A stretch of DNA of 64,000 nt from Roseiarcus sp050012775 (GCA_050012775.1 JBEKGN010000002.1:186001-250000); one strand, 5' to 3'. Positions 35,432 to 43,779 are shown, numbered from the stretch's first letter. Numbers and translations are program-made. Notes: generated by a model not told the origin, from the letters alone.

Positions 35432-36028
35432 GTCTTGCCGGCCCCCGCCGCGCGCTTGCCGAAAACGGCCGCCGATTCGGTCGGCGTTTTCCGTAGGCGA
35501 TCGTTCCTAGCGGAAACGTGCGACGTTTCGATGGATTTGGCAAGGCGGAGGGCGGGCGCGCTGGGGGGAGTGATACGGTTTCTGAGCACTCGCAACTGTT
35601 GTCATGCCCGCGCCTGTCGCGGGCATCCACACCGTGAGACTGCTTCCTCCCATGAGGAAGAGGCTAAGGATGTGCGGCTTTTCGTCTGGCGAAGCGGCGT
35701 GACCGCGTGGATGATCGGGACAAGCCCAGTCATGACGACTCATCTATTCCGGGTCTTCGTATCAGTCGACCTCTCTAAAGACGATTAGGTCGTTGGCGCG
35801 CCGCATGCTCAAACGATTGAAAGCTTTTGCTCAATGATCAAGCGCGGCGTGGTCGGGACACTAAACAAAATCAGCAAAAAATGTCTGCCGCCGTATGTTG
35901 CCAAATTTCAGTTTCGTTGTGATAATCGCTTGAGCGCGGATATCTTTGGACCAGCGACGTCTGGAATGCGACAGGTGGGACAAAGAGACCAGTGCTAGCG
36001 CCGCCGGCACGAAGGGAATACCCAACCA
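35432..36028. other. Intergenic region, 597 bp, with an inverted-repeat element
   Basis: Apart from the element at 35601-35736, I see no coding sequence. From about 35790 the composition becomes AT-richer, marking the start of an islet that extends to about 37070. A frame of 81 codons on the minus strand (35861-36106) was considered and not accepted. Confidence 0.5.
35601..35736. repeat. Intergenic inverted-repeat element, 136 bp
   Basis: The left arm (35601-35630, GTCATGCCCGCG...CATCCAC) and right arm (35707-35736, GTGGATGATCGG...CATGAC) are imperfect inverted copies of about 30 bp. Each arm also carries a smaller internal palindrome (CCCGCG-CCTGT-CGCGGG on the left). Elements of this design, GTCATGCCCG...CGGGCAT, are dispersed in many alphaproteobacterial genomes as REP/BIME-like sequences. 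Confidence 0.65.
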
Positions 36029-36862
36029 ATGAGCGCCGACAGCGAACATCCTGAGGCCGGAGACGAAACAAGTCGCAGCGGCGATAAAGGCAATTGCTGG
36101 CAACATGTTCGCGCACTCGCTTGTTGTATGGCTCGAGTCGTCCGTTCGATTTTGTGCTGGCTTGCTAAATCCATCAGAGAACCGGATAATATTCCGTATT
36201 ATCTTACAGCAATTTTCACACTTGCCCTCGCCATTCTCGCTTATTACGCTTGGAATGAAGCCAAGGGCGGAACCAAAGCTCTGCGCGGGCAACTCGAGGC
36301 CATGCAATCTGACCAACGCCCGTGGATTACTGTCACCGAAATCAATGTCGTTGGCAAACCTACTCTTCGTGACGGGCGACCGTTTTTCCCACGGATTCAG
36401 TATATTATAAAAAATGTCGGCCGCTCGGCTGGTTTTGTAAGGGCTGGGTCGTTTACTATAACAGGACCAGACAAGGGATGGGAAGGACAGCAAGCTGAGC
36501 TTTGCGATAAACTTAGCTCTAGCGAGATTAATACATGGCTCGTTATCCCTGGTGGCGAATTTTCCTATATGTTCCCGGACAGCACCATCGAATCGCAATC
36601 GTTAGGAAGCCGTCTGGATGATATTGGAGGAAAATCTACTCCCAAGATATTCGGATGTGTCGTATACCGGTCTGTTGATATTGCTGACAGGGCGGTCCAT
36701 AAAACTGGATTCGTAGCAACGGTCTACGCTATCGACCAAAAAGATGACCCCAGAGACTTGGAAAAGCAAGGCGCTGGTACGAGCGGCGAGTTTGGCGTCC
36801 CGCTTCCCGAGGGAAAGGTGCTCAAAACCGGTTTTATTATCACAGCTGGAAAGGGTGATTGA
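36029..36862 (+). CDS. Membrane-anchored protein of unknown function in an AT-richer islet
   Basis: Protein of 277 residues: a hydrophilic N-terminus with several Cys, one membrane helix (YYLTAIFTLALAILAYYAW), a short coil (TKALRGQLEAMQSDQRPW), then a soluble beta-rich domain. The arrangement helix-coil-QRPWI recurs in many uncharacterised proteobacterial proteins. Codon use is much AT-richer than in neighbours (many ATT, AAA, TTA), suggesting recent acquisition. The start is uncertain: AAGGGA precedes ATG 36029 by 11 bp, and ATG 36128 is the alternative. Confidence 0.6.
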   Translation: MSADSEHPEAGDETSRSGDKGNCWQHVRALACCMARVVRSILCWLAKSIREPDNIPYYLTAIFTLALAILAYYAWNEAKGGTKALRGQLEAMQSDQRPWITVTEINVVGKPTLRDGRPFFPRIQYIIKNVGRSAGFVRAGSFTITGPDKGWEGQQAELCDKLSSSEINTWLVIPGGEFSYMFPDSTIESQSLGSRLDDIGGKSTPKIFGCVVYRSVDIADRAVHKTGFVATVYAIDQKDDPRDLEKQGAGTSGEFGVPLPEGKVLKTGFIITAGKGD

Positions 36863-37300
36863 TTCGGAAGTCAATTAAAAACTAAAGCATTTGGAATAAT
36901 TGCAAAAATTATAATACATACCGGAAAAAATAAGCGTATTATTGCACCTCCCCATTAGCGTAAGTCCAGTATGATAGTGCTTATTTGATCTCACTGCGAT
37001 TTTCACAGCAAGATAAATTCGGACGAATCCTGTATTGTCCTTTTAAAAAACTAGGATCTATGCTAGGTTAATTCATTTTTCCCACCGCGCAGCGAGACCC
37101 TCGCGCTTGGCGACGCTTGTCCATGGAGCGGAACATATAAGCATTCGCCGGCGCGGCGCTTCGCCGAGGGAAGCGCCGCCGACCCCTTGCGTTCTCGCAA
37201 AACGGCGACGCGAAAAGTTGGGTTCGCTCGACGAAACTTGACGAAAGGAGCCAAAAACTTGACGGAACGCCCGCCCGATTTGACGAGCGCCCCTCAAGTC
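36863..37300. other. AT-rich intergenic region, 438 bp
   Basis: The first 200 bp are strongly AT-rich with A/T runs and contain no credible frame. At 37153-37179 there is a perfect 10-bp hairpin (GCGGCGCTTC/GAAGCGCCGC, 7-base loop), then three TTGACG repeats at 37238-37285. Overlapping minus frames of 63-78 codons here lack ribosome binding sites and look non-coding. Confidence 0.5.
37238..37285. repeat. Three TTGACG repeats with an exact 21-bp period
   Basis: TTGACG begins at 37238, 37259 and 37280, each 21 bp apart, the first two within the longer AACTTGACG. The spacing is two helical turns, as for tandem protein-binding sites. It lies just past the cpdR stop codon. No function is known. 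Confidence 0.4.
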
Positions 37301-37684
37301 TCACGCCGCCTGAAGCAGTCTCTGCACCTCGTTGACGAGGTCGCGCAGGTGGAACGGCTTGGAGAGAACGCGCGCGTCCTTGGGCGCCTTGTTGTCGGGA
37401 TTGAGCGCCACGGCGGCGAATCCGGTGATGAACATCACCTTGATTTCCGGATCGAGCTCGGTCGCCCGGCGCGCCAGTTCGATGCCGTCCATTTCCGGCA
37501 TCACGATGTCGGTCAGCAGCAGCTCGAACGGCTCTTCGCGCAGGCGATTGTAGGCGGAAAGCCCGTTGTCGAAGGAGGCGACGACGTAGCCGGCGTTCTG
37601 GAGCGCCTTGACCAGGAAGCGGCGCATGTCGCCGTCGTCCTCGGCGAGCAGGATTCTTGCGGATATTTCAGCCGGCGCGTTCAT
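37301..37684 (-). CDS. cpdR: Response regulator CpdR
   Basis: Protein of 127 residues, a single receiver domain: acidic pair in ILLAEDDGDMRRFLVKAL, phospho-acceptor Asp59 in LLLTDIVMPEMDG, Thr and Lys in FITGFAAVAL and VLSKPFHLRDLV. The sequence is almost identical in style to CpdR of Caulobacter and rhizobia. There, unphosphorylated CpdR directs ClpXP to degrade cell-cycle proteins, and the CckA-ChpT relay controls its phosphorylation. ATG 37684 begins the conserved part. It is transcribed divergently from the N-formylglutamate amidohydrolase gene. Confidence 0.96.
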   Translation of the reverse strand: MNAPAEISARILLAEDDGDMRRFLVKALQNAGYVVASFDNGLSAYNRLREEPFELLLTDIVMPEMDGIELARRATELDPEIKVMFITGFAAVALNPDNKAPKDARVLSKPFHLRDLVNEVQRLLQAA

Positions 37685-37844
37685 TAAGATTCCCCAGTGG
37701 TCTCGCCATGATCGCCCCCATCGAGTAAAAATCGAGTGAAGGCGGAGCGACTTTATTGCAGTTGGCGTTTCCAGGTAAGGCGCGAATGCGTTTATGATGA
37801 AATGGACGGCCGGTTCGGCGGCCGGCGGCGGAGACCAGGGCGCG

Positions 37845-38735
37845 ATGGGCGAGCACGGGTGGGCGGGGGACGCGGAATTGCAGCCGCCGTTCGACGTCGT
37901 CGAGCCGCGCGTTCTGACCGCGCCGCTGATCTTCAACTCGCCCCATTCGGGCGCGCGCTATCCCAAGCGCTTTCTTTCCGCCTCGCGACTGGATCCGCTG
38001 ACGCTGCGCCGCTCCGAGGACGCTTTCGTCGACGAATTGTTCCTGCCCTGCGTCGCGCTCGGCGCGCCGCTGCTGCGCGCGCATTTCCCGCGCGCCTTTC
38101 TCGACGTCAACCGCGAGCCGTTCGAACTCGATCCGCAGATGTTCGAGGGATCGCTCCCCGAATTCGCCAATACGCGCTCCTTGCGCGTCGCGGCGGGCCT
38201 GGGCGCCATTCCGCGCGTCGTCGGCGACACCCAGCCGATTTACCGGGGACGGATTTCCGTCGCCGACGCGCTGGAGCGAATCGCCGCGTTCCATCAGCCT
38301 TACCACGAGCGTCTGGGCGGATTGGTCGGGCGCGCGCGCGCGCGCTTTGGGCTTTCGATCCTGATCGACTGCCATTCCATGCCCTCGACCTTGGCCGAGG
38401 GCGGCCCGCTCGACATCGTGCTCGGCGACCGATTCGGGACGAGCGCCGCCGGCTGGATCGTCGAGGCCCTCGAATCGGCGTTGCTCGCGCGGGGTTATCG
38501 CGTCCGCCGCAACAAGCCCTATGCGGGCGGGTTCATCACCGAGACTTTCGGCGCGCCGGCGAATTCGCGCCACGCCGTGCAGATCGAGATCAACCGCGCG
38601 CTCTATATGGACGAGCGCAGGATGGTGAAACTGGAGCGCGCTCGCGCGCTCGCGGAGGCGCTGTTCGCGGCGGCCGAGGCGTTGATGGCGCGCGTCGTCG
38701 AGGAATTGGGCGGAGGGCGGCTGGCGGCCGAATAG
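37845..38735 (+). CDS. N-formylglutamate amidohydrolase family protein
   Basis: Protein of 296 residues. The zinc-hydrolase motifs are visible: LIFNSPHSGARYP near the start, ED-containing RRSEDAFVDELF, FLDVNREPFELD, ILIDCHSMPS, and GGFITETFGAPANSRHAVQIEINRALYM in pieces. The family hydrolyses N-formylglutamate in histidine degradation, but stand-alone rhizobial members next to cpdR have no confirmed substrate. ATG 37845 is preferred over 37794, which lacks a ribosome binding site and adds a Gly-rich leader. No other hut gene is nearby. Confidence 0.85.
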   Translation: MGEHGWAGDAELQPPFDVVEPRVLTAPLIFNSPHSGARYPKRFLSASRLDPLTLRRSEDAFVDELFLPCVALGAPLLRAHFPRAFLDVNREPFELDPQMFEGSLPEFANTRSLRVAAGLGAIPRVVGDTQPIYRGRISVADALERIAAFHQPYHERLGGLVGRARARFGLSILIDCHSMPSTLAEGGPLDIVLGDRFGTSAAGWIVEALESALLARGYRVRRNKPYAGGFITETFGAPANSRHAVQIEINRALYMDERRMVKLERARALAEALFAAAEALMARVVEELGGGRLAAE

Positions 38736-38792
38736 GACGCGGCATAGCGCCGCACGGCCGGCGGCCGGCGGCCGGGGGCATAGGGGCGTCCG

Positions 38793-38827
38793 AAAAAAAG
38801 GAGGCCGCCATGTCGCCACGGCGGCCT
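38793..38827 (-). terminator. Intrinsic terminator of the predicted small RNA
   Basis: Stem AGGCCGCC (38802-38809) with GGCGGCCT (38820-38827), loop of 10 bases. In the leftward direction it is followed by CTTTTTTT (T-run at 38799-38793). No protein gene reads leftward into it, so it implies a short leftward transcript. Confidence 0.65.
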
Positions 38828-38880
38828 GAGTCTAGGGAGGAAACGCCCAAGGAGGGCATATGCGGCAGGTCATGCCGCAC
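38793..38880 (-). ncRNA. Predicted small RNA with anti-Shine-Dalgarno segments (leftward, about 88 nt)
   Basis: On the minus strand a promoter (38915-38887) and an intrinsic terminator (38827-38793) bracket about 88 nt. The RNA would fold as hairpin 1, UGCGGCA-UGACC-UGCCGCA; hairpin 2, GCCC-UCCUU-GGGC, exposing UCCUU; a single strand with UUUCCUCCCU; and the terminator. Unpaired CCUCC-type segments that pair with ribosome binding sites characterise alphaproteobacterial sRNAs such as the alpha-r14 and CcsR groups. Family membership is inference. The rival reading is a rightward small gene at 38810. Confidence 0.55.
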
Positions 38881-38956
38881 CGCAACAATATGTCCTTGCA
38901 TCGCAACAAATGCAAGATATTTCTGCGCCGGCGAGGGGCGATTGTCAGCGCCGTGA
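38810..38956 (+). CDS. Possible 48-residue Cys-containing small protein (alternative to the sRNA)
   Basis: ATG 38810 has a perfect AAGGAGG 5 bp upstream. The product would be a 48-residue basic peptide with five cysteines (for example ICGRSC, ICPC). However, the same bases are the anti-SD RNA on the other strand, where both promoter and terminator are visible, and the peptide shows no recognisable fold. Either it is a coincidental frame or the two genes overlap antisense. Confidence 0.2.
   Translation: MSPRRPESREETPKEGICGRSCRTATICPCIATNARYFCAGEGRLSAP
38887..38916 (-). promoter_or_regulatory. Promoter and operator-like palindrome of the predicted small RNA
   Basis: Leftward -35 TTGCAT (38915-38910) and -10 CATATT (38892-38887), spacer exactly 17 bp. 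The palindrome CTTGCAT-N8-ATGCAAG (38895-38916) covers the -35 and spacer and could bind a regulator. Predicted start about 38880. Confidence 0.5.
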
Positions 38957-39126
38957 CGATTTTGCAACAGACCGGCCAGACAACAGGATCGGTGCGGACA
39001 AATATTTACATGCGAAACAATGGTTTACATATGCTCCAATTGCCCGACGGCGTGCGACCCCTAACATGTTGGAATGGCTGATATGCACTGCATGCAACCC
39101 TATTTCGCCGTTTTGGAGCTCTCGGC

Positions 39127-39945
39127 ATGACCGCGGTCGATTTCGCCGCCTTCGTCGACCGGCTCGCGCAAGTTTCCGGCGAAGTGATTCTGCCGTTTTT
39201 TCGCACCGCGATCGGGGCCGAGGACAAGTCGCGCGGCGGCGTCTTCGATCCGGTCACAGAGGCCGATCGCGGCGCTGAAGCGGCGATGCGGCGGCTGATC
39301 GCGCAGACCTTTCCCGCGCACGGCGTCATCGGCGAGGAATACGGCCAGGACCGGCCGGACGCCGACTATGTCTGGGTGCTCGACCCCATCGACGGCACCA
39401 AGAGCTTCATCTCGGGTCTGCCGACCTGGGGCACGCTGATCGGCCTGATGCATCGTGGCAAACCGGTCTACGGCATGATGGCGCAGCCGTTCACGCGGGA
39501 GCGTTATTTCGGCGACGGCAACCGCGCCCGCGTGCGTTGCCTCGCCCCCTCGCGCGGCGACGCGCCGCCGAGCGAGTGGGCGACGCGCGGGCTTCGCGCG
39601 CGCGCCTGCGCCGGCCTCGCCGAGGCGACGGTGATGACGACGAGCCCGTCGCTCATCCCCGACGAGGCGGATCGGCAGGCCTATCGTCGCGTCGAACAGG
39701 CCGCCCGGCTCGCGCGCTACGGCGGGGACTGTTACGCCTATTGCGCGCTCGCCGGCGGCTTTGTCGACCTCGTCGTCGAAACCAACCTCAAGCCGCACGA
39801 CGTCGTCGCGCTCATTCCCATCGTCACGGGCGCCGGCGGGCTGATGACGACGTGGGACGGCGGCGACGCCGCGAAGGGCGGGCGAATCATCGCCGCGGGC
39901 GATCGGCGCGTCTATGAGGAAGCGCGCCGTCTGCTGGCGGCTTGA
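39127..39945 (+). CDS. hisN: Histidinol-phosphatase, inositol monophosphatase superfamily
   Basis: Protein of 272 residues. Metal-binding motifs are FDPVTEADRGAE (first), GEEYG (Glu), WVLDPIDGTKSFISGLPTWGTLI (the DPIDGT core) and GGDCYAYCALAGGFVDLVVE. The GDCY segment and overall length point to the HisN type of histidinol-phosphate phosphatase rather than SuhB. It would perform the penultimate step of histidine synthesis. No other his genes are present in the window. GGAG lies 9 bp before ATG 39127. Confidence 0.85.
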   Translation: MTAVDFAAFVDRLAQVSGEVILPFFRTAIGAEDKSRGGVFDPVTEADRGAEAAMRRLIAQTFPAHGVIGEEYGQDRPDADYVWVLDPIDGTKSFISGLPTWGTLIGLMHRGKPVYGMMAQPFTRERYFGDGNRARVRCLAPSRGDAPPSEWATRGLRARACAGLAEATVMTTSPSLIPDEADRQAYRRVEQAARLARYGGDCYAYCALAGGFVDLVVETNLKPHDVVALIPIVTGAGGLMTTWDGGDAAKGGRIIAAGDRRVYEEARRLLAA

Positions 39946-39949
39946 GGGC

Positions 39950-41452
39950 TCAGTCGGTCGCCTCGAACGGCAGGTCGATGAACGGATCGGCGCGCTCGCC
40001 GTTCCGCCGCTCGGCGGCCCCCGGCGTGAAAAAGCCGACCGCGGCGCCGACGAGAAGCGCCGTCGCGCCGGCGATCAACGCGCCGATCAGGATCTCGCTT
40101 GGTTCCGCGGAGGGCCCGGCCTCGAAGCCGCGCCGCGCCAGCACGGCGAGGCCGGCTGCGACGGCCGCGAAGGCCGCCGGCGAGCGCCCGCGCGAGAGCA
40201 GCGCCAGGACGAGCGAGGGCACGATCAGGGCGACATTGAGCGCCAGCGCGAGAACCATCGCTCTCGGGGGATCGACGAGCCTGAGGTCCGAGACGACGGC
40301 GGCCAGGACGATGACGACGAGCATCATTAAGCGAATGCGGGCGATGCGGCGGCTCGCCAGCACCGTGAGGCGCGCGTAGGCGGTGGAGAGATCGACGCCG
40401 GCCGCGCGGGCCGCGCCGTGAACCCCCGCGCGGGCGAGCGCGAGGGCGGGCAGCCATGTCGCGGCGCCGACGAGCGCGCTCGCGGTCGGCGAACGGGCCG
40501 TCGCGGCGTCGGGCCAAAACGCGGAAAGGCTGGTCGCGCCCAGCGCGAGGCCCGCGAGGCTGAACGCAAGGCCGAGGAGTCCGGCGCGCCGGGCCTGCGT
40601 CGGCGGCGCGCCGATCGCCGCCGGGGCGAAGGCGAAGAACGCGCCGACGCCGAGCGCGCAGGCCGCATCGAACAATAGAGAGGCCGAGTCGGCATGGGCC
40701 CGCGGCAAGGCGAGCCAAGAGCCCGCCGCCTCGACCAGCGGCGCCGCGGGCGCGCCGACGCCGCTCCACGCCAGACCCGCGCCGATAGCCGCGATCGCCA
40801 GGGCGCCGCCGGCGCTCGCCGCGTCGCTCCACAGCAAGCCCTTCAAACCGCCGGGAACGATCGTCAGCGCCAGCGAGAGCGCGACGACGACTTCAGCCGC
40901 GCGCCGGCTCTGCCCGACATGCGCGACGATGACGCCGACCGCCGTGTCGAGTCCCGCCGTTGCGGTCAATACGCCGGCGGCCCACAGCGCGACGGCGAAG
41001 GCCCAACGCGTCGGCGCGGCGGGAAAACGCGTCGCGAGGACGTCGCTCAGCGCGCTCGCGCTTGCGCGTCGAACGAGCGGACCGACGATCAGCGCCGCGC
41101 CGGCCAGACCGAGCGCGACGGCGAGCCAGGGCAGGGGGCTTCGGCCGGTCGCGCCGGCGTCGAGCGCGACGACGAGCCCCGCGGCGGTCGCCGCGAAGGC
41201 GAGCCCGCCATAGGCGGGCGGGACCGCGCGTCGCGCCGCGAGGAAATCGGCGAGCCGCGCCGTGCGAGTCAGCACCCCGATGATTATAAGGCCGAAGAGG
41301 GCGATGAGCGGCCCGAGCGCTTCGACGAGCCGGTCCGGCGCGCCGACCCGCGCCAGCGCCGCGACCAGGCCCATGCCGGTCAGGAACGCCGCCGCGGCGA
41401 AAACCGCCACGCCGTCGATCCGTTCGCGATCTCGTTTGGGGGCGGCGTACAT
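39950..41452 (-). CDS. Polytopic membrane protein, divergent sodium:solute symporter (SSS)-like
   Basis: Protein of 500 residues with about 13 hydrophobic helices. Two segments recall the SSS family: FLAARRAVPPAYGGLAFAAT, where symporters have a substrate-loop arginine region, and VPGGLKGLLWSDAASAGG, like the GG(M/L)K...WTD motif before helix 6. Overall similarity is low and many helices are Ala-rich, so both transport activity and sodium dependence are uncertain. The C-terminal tail is short and soluble. It is convergent with hisN, with 4 bp between stops. Confidence 0.6.
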   Translation of the reverse strand: MYAAPKRDRERIDGVAVFAAAAFLTGMGLVAALARVGAPDRLVEALGPLIALFGLIIIGVLTRTARLADFLAARRAVPPAYGGLAFAATAAGLVVALDAGATGRSPLPWLAVALGLAGAALIVGPLVRRASASALSDVLATRFPAAPTRWAFAVALWAAGVLTATAGLDTAVGVIVAHVGQSRRAAEVVVALSLALTIVPGGLKGLLWSDAASAGGALAIAAIGAGLAWSGVGAPAAPLVEAAGSWLALPRAHADSASLLFDAACALGVGAFFAFAPAAIGAPPTQARRAGLLGLAFSLAGLALGATSLSAFWPDAATARSPTASALVGAATWLPALALARAGVHGAARAAGVDLSTAYARLTVLASRRIARIRLMMLVVIVLAAVVSDLRLVDPPRAMVLALALNVALIVPSLVLALLSRGRSPAAFAAVAAGLAVLARRGFEAGPSAEPSEILIGALIAGATALLVGAAVGFFTPGAAERRNGERADPFIDLPFEATD

Positions 41453-41561
41453 GGCGAGGCCTGTCGAGGAAGGCGCCCGGAAGTCGAGCGGCGGCGCGCC
41501 TTCCTAAGCGAAGAGCGCTTCGTCCGCCAGACCGCGGCGCTTACGCCGCCGAAATTCGGCC

Positions 41562-42305
41562 TCAGGCGGGAAATTCAAAAATGGTCGGCCCGAAGCGCGC
41601 CTCGAACGCCTTGCGCAGCGCCGCGTCGACATCCGCCATCGCGGCGCTGTGGCCGAGATCGCTCAGGCTGGTCACGCCGTAATGCGCTTCGCCGATGCCG
41701 CAGGGGACGATGCCTTGGAAATGCGCGAGGTTCGGCGCGACATTGAGCGAGACGCCGTGGAACGAGGCCCAGCGGCGCACGCGAATGCCGATCGCAGCGA
41801 TCTTGTCCTCGGCCGCAGAGCCGTCGGTCCCGCGCGGCTTGTCCGGCCGGGCGACCCAGACGCCGACGCGGGTCTCGCGCGTTTCGCCGACCACACCCAA
41901 CGTTTGCAGCGCGTCGATCAGCCAGCCCTCCAGCGCGCCGACGAAGGCGCGCACGTCGGGACGGCGGCGCTTGAGATCGAGCATGACATAGGCCACGCGC
42001 TGTCCCGGCCCATGATAGGTGAACTGCCCGCCGCGCCCGGTGCGAAAGACGGGAAAGCGCGCATCGAGAAGGTCGGCGTCTTTGGCGCTGGTGCCCGCGG
42101 TGTAGAGCGGGGGATGCTCGAGGAGCCAGACGCGTTCGGGAGCGCGCCCTGCCGCGATGGCGTCCGCGCGCGATTCCATTTCGGCGAGGGCGTGTGGGTA
42201 GTCGGTCAGGCCGGGCGTGATCAGCCATTCGACGGGGGGAGAGCCGGGGGCGGCTCGCATCGCGTCGGATGCGGCGGCGCGCGGACGCGCGGGCAGAGCG
42301 CTCAT
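41562..42305 (-). CDS. lipB: Octanoyl-[acyl carrier protein]:protein octanoyltransferase
   Basis: Protein of 247 residues. It transfers octanoate from ACP to lipoyl domains, the first step of lipoate synthesis. Conserved features are RTGRGGQFTYHGPGQRVAYVMLDL, Lys168 in DKIAAIGIRVRRW, FHGVSLNV, and catalytic Cys202 in VPCGIGE. The start ATG 42305 overlaps the stop of the acyl-CoA dehydrogenase gene (ATGA), so the two are translationally coupled. lipA is not in the window. Confidence 0.95.
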   Translation of the reverse strand: MSALPARPRAAASDAMRAAPGSPPVEWLITPGLTDYPHALAEMESRADAIAAGRAPERVWLLEHPPLYTAGTSAKDADLLDARFPVFRTGRGGQFTYHGPGQRVAYVMLDLKRRRPDVRAFVGALEGWLIDALQTLGVVGETRETRVGVWVARPDKPRGTDGSAAEDKIAAIGIRVRRWASFHGVSLNVAPNLAHFQGIVPCGIGEAHYGVTSLSDLGHSAAMADVDAALRKAFEARFGPTIFEFPA

Positions 42306-43474
42306 TCGCTCTTCGCGAACAATTCTCGCCCGATCAGCATCCGCCGGATCTCGCTCGTGCCCGCGCCGATCTCGTAGAGTTTGGCGTCGCGCAACAGGCG
42401 CCCGACCGGGTAATCGTTGGTGTAGCCGTTGCCGCCAAGAATCTGGATCGCGTCGAGCGCGACCTGCGTCGCGCGTTCGGCGGCGTAGAGGATGGCGCCG
42501 GCGGCGTCCTCGCGGGTCGTCTCGCCGCGGTCGCACGCCTTGGCGACCGCATAGACATACGCCCGCGCGGCGTTCATCGCGACGTACATGTCGGCGAGCT
42601 TGCCCTGGACGAGCTGGAAGGCGCCGATCGGCTGGCCGAACTGCTTGCGCTGATGCGCGTAGGGCATGACGACGTCCATCGCCGCCTGCATGATGCCGAG
42701 CGGTCCAGCCGCGAGCACGACGCGCTCGTAGTCGAGCCCGCTCATCAGCACGTTGACGCCGCGCCCGAGCTGCCCCACCAGGTTTTCCTCGGGAACTTCG
42801 CAATCCTCGAAAATCAGTTCCGAGGTGTCGGAGCCGCGCATGCCGAGCTTGTCGAGCTTGCTCCCGTGCGAAAATCCCTTCATGCCGCGCTCGATGAGGA
42901 ACGCGCTGATGCCGCGTGCGCCGGCGGCCGGGTCGGTTTTCGCATAGACGATCAGCGCATCGGCGACGGGGCCGTTGGTGATCCACATTTTCGCGCCATT
43001 GACGACGTAGCGGTCGCCCTTCTTTTCGGCGCGCGTCGTCATCGAGACGACGTCGGAGCCGGCGCCGGGCTCGGACATCGCCAGCGCCCCGACATGCTCG
43101 CCCGAGATGAGCTTGGGCAGATAGCGCCGCTTCTGGGCGTCGTTGCCGTTGCGCACGATCTGATTGATGCAGAGATTGGAATGCGCGCCATAGGATAGGC
43201 CGACCGAAGCCGAAGCGCGCGACACTTCCTCGACCGCGACGCAATGCTCGAGGTAGCCGAGGCCGAGGCCGCCGTATTCCTCCGGCGCGGTGATCCCGTG
43301 CAGGCCGAGCGCGCCCATCTTGGGCCAGAGGTCGCGCGGAAACTGGTTGTCGCGATCGATCGCCGCGGCGCGCGGCGCGATTTCGCCGTCGGCGAATTCT
43401 CGGGTCGATTCGCGGATCATGTCGGCGCTTTCGCCGAGATCGAAATTGAGAGCGGAAGGACGATTGGGGATCAT
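42302..43474 (-). CDS. Isovaleryl-CoA dehydrogenase-type acyl-CoA dehydrogenase
   Basis: Protein of 390 residues. It is an FAD enzyme oxidising isovaleryl-CoA to 3-methylcrotonyl-CoA in leucine breakdown. SYGAHSNLCINQIVRNG and the catalytic base Glu250 in GLDYERVVLAAGPLGIM, which lies at the isovaleryl-CoA dehydrogenase position, distinguish it from short- and medium-chain enzymes. LAMSEPGAGSDV and the C-terminal QILGGNGYTNDYPVGRLLRDAK are general family motifs. The methylcrotonyl-CoA carboxylase genes that usually follow are absent; lipB follows instead. Confidence 0.88.
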   Translation of the reverse strand: MIPNRPSALNFDLGESADMIRESTREFADGEIAPRAAAIDRDNQFPRDLWPKMGALGLHGITAPEEYGGLGLGYLEHCVAVEEVSRASASVGLSYGAHSNLCINQIVRNGNDAQKRRYLPKLISGEHVGALAMSEPGAGSDVVSMTTRAEKKGDRYVVNGAKMWITNGPVADALIVYAKTDPAAGARGISAFLIERGMKGFSHGSKLDKLGMRGSDTSELIFEDCEVPEENLVGQLGRGVNVLMSGLDYERVVLAAGPLGIMQAAMDVVMPYAHQRKQFGQPIGAFQLVQGKLADMYVAMNAARAYVYAVAKACDRGETTREDAAGAILYAAERATQVALDAIQILGGNGYTNDYPVGRLLRDAKLYEIGAGTSEIRRMLIGRELFAKSE

Positions 43475-43779
43475 TCTCGGTGAACTCTTTCCATGAGAAG
43501 GCGGCTCGCTCGCTTCACGCGCCGTCGCGTGGGCGGGAGGCGAGCGTCGCGACGAGAGCCGGCGCGACGGCGGCGATCGAGACTGTTGCGACGCCTTTCA
43601 CCCCAATCCCTCTCCTTGCCCCCCCCTCGCGCCATTAAGGCCTATTTGTCCAGCTTCGCCAAGGACGAATTGCTCAGGCGACCGCGGCCTTGCGGCGCAC
43701 TGGCGGGATTGATCGTGTTGCGCTATGGCGGCCGGCGATGGCTGTCGTCACGCCATTACGAAAGGCGTCGGGCCTGCCC
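43475..43779. other. Intergenic region, 305 bp
   Basis: It separates the divergent acyl-CoA dehydrogenase and hydrolase genes. A pyrimidine-rich tract with an eight-base C-run lies around 43599-43632. I see no operator, RNA gene or small frame with a ribosome binding site. Confidence 0.4.

Noticed and set aside
35861..36106. Minus-strand frame of 81 codons whose start looks like a membrane helix protein
   Set aside because: It overlaps the hydrophilic 5' part of the plus-strand gene at 36029; a run of acidic codons reads as hydrophobic on the other strand, so the helix-like look is expected. No ribosome binding site is seen.
37063..37304. Several overlapping minus frames of 63-78 codons past cpdR
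   Set aside because: Three frames open at once over the same bases is a composition effect; no start has a ribosome binding site.
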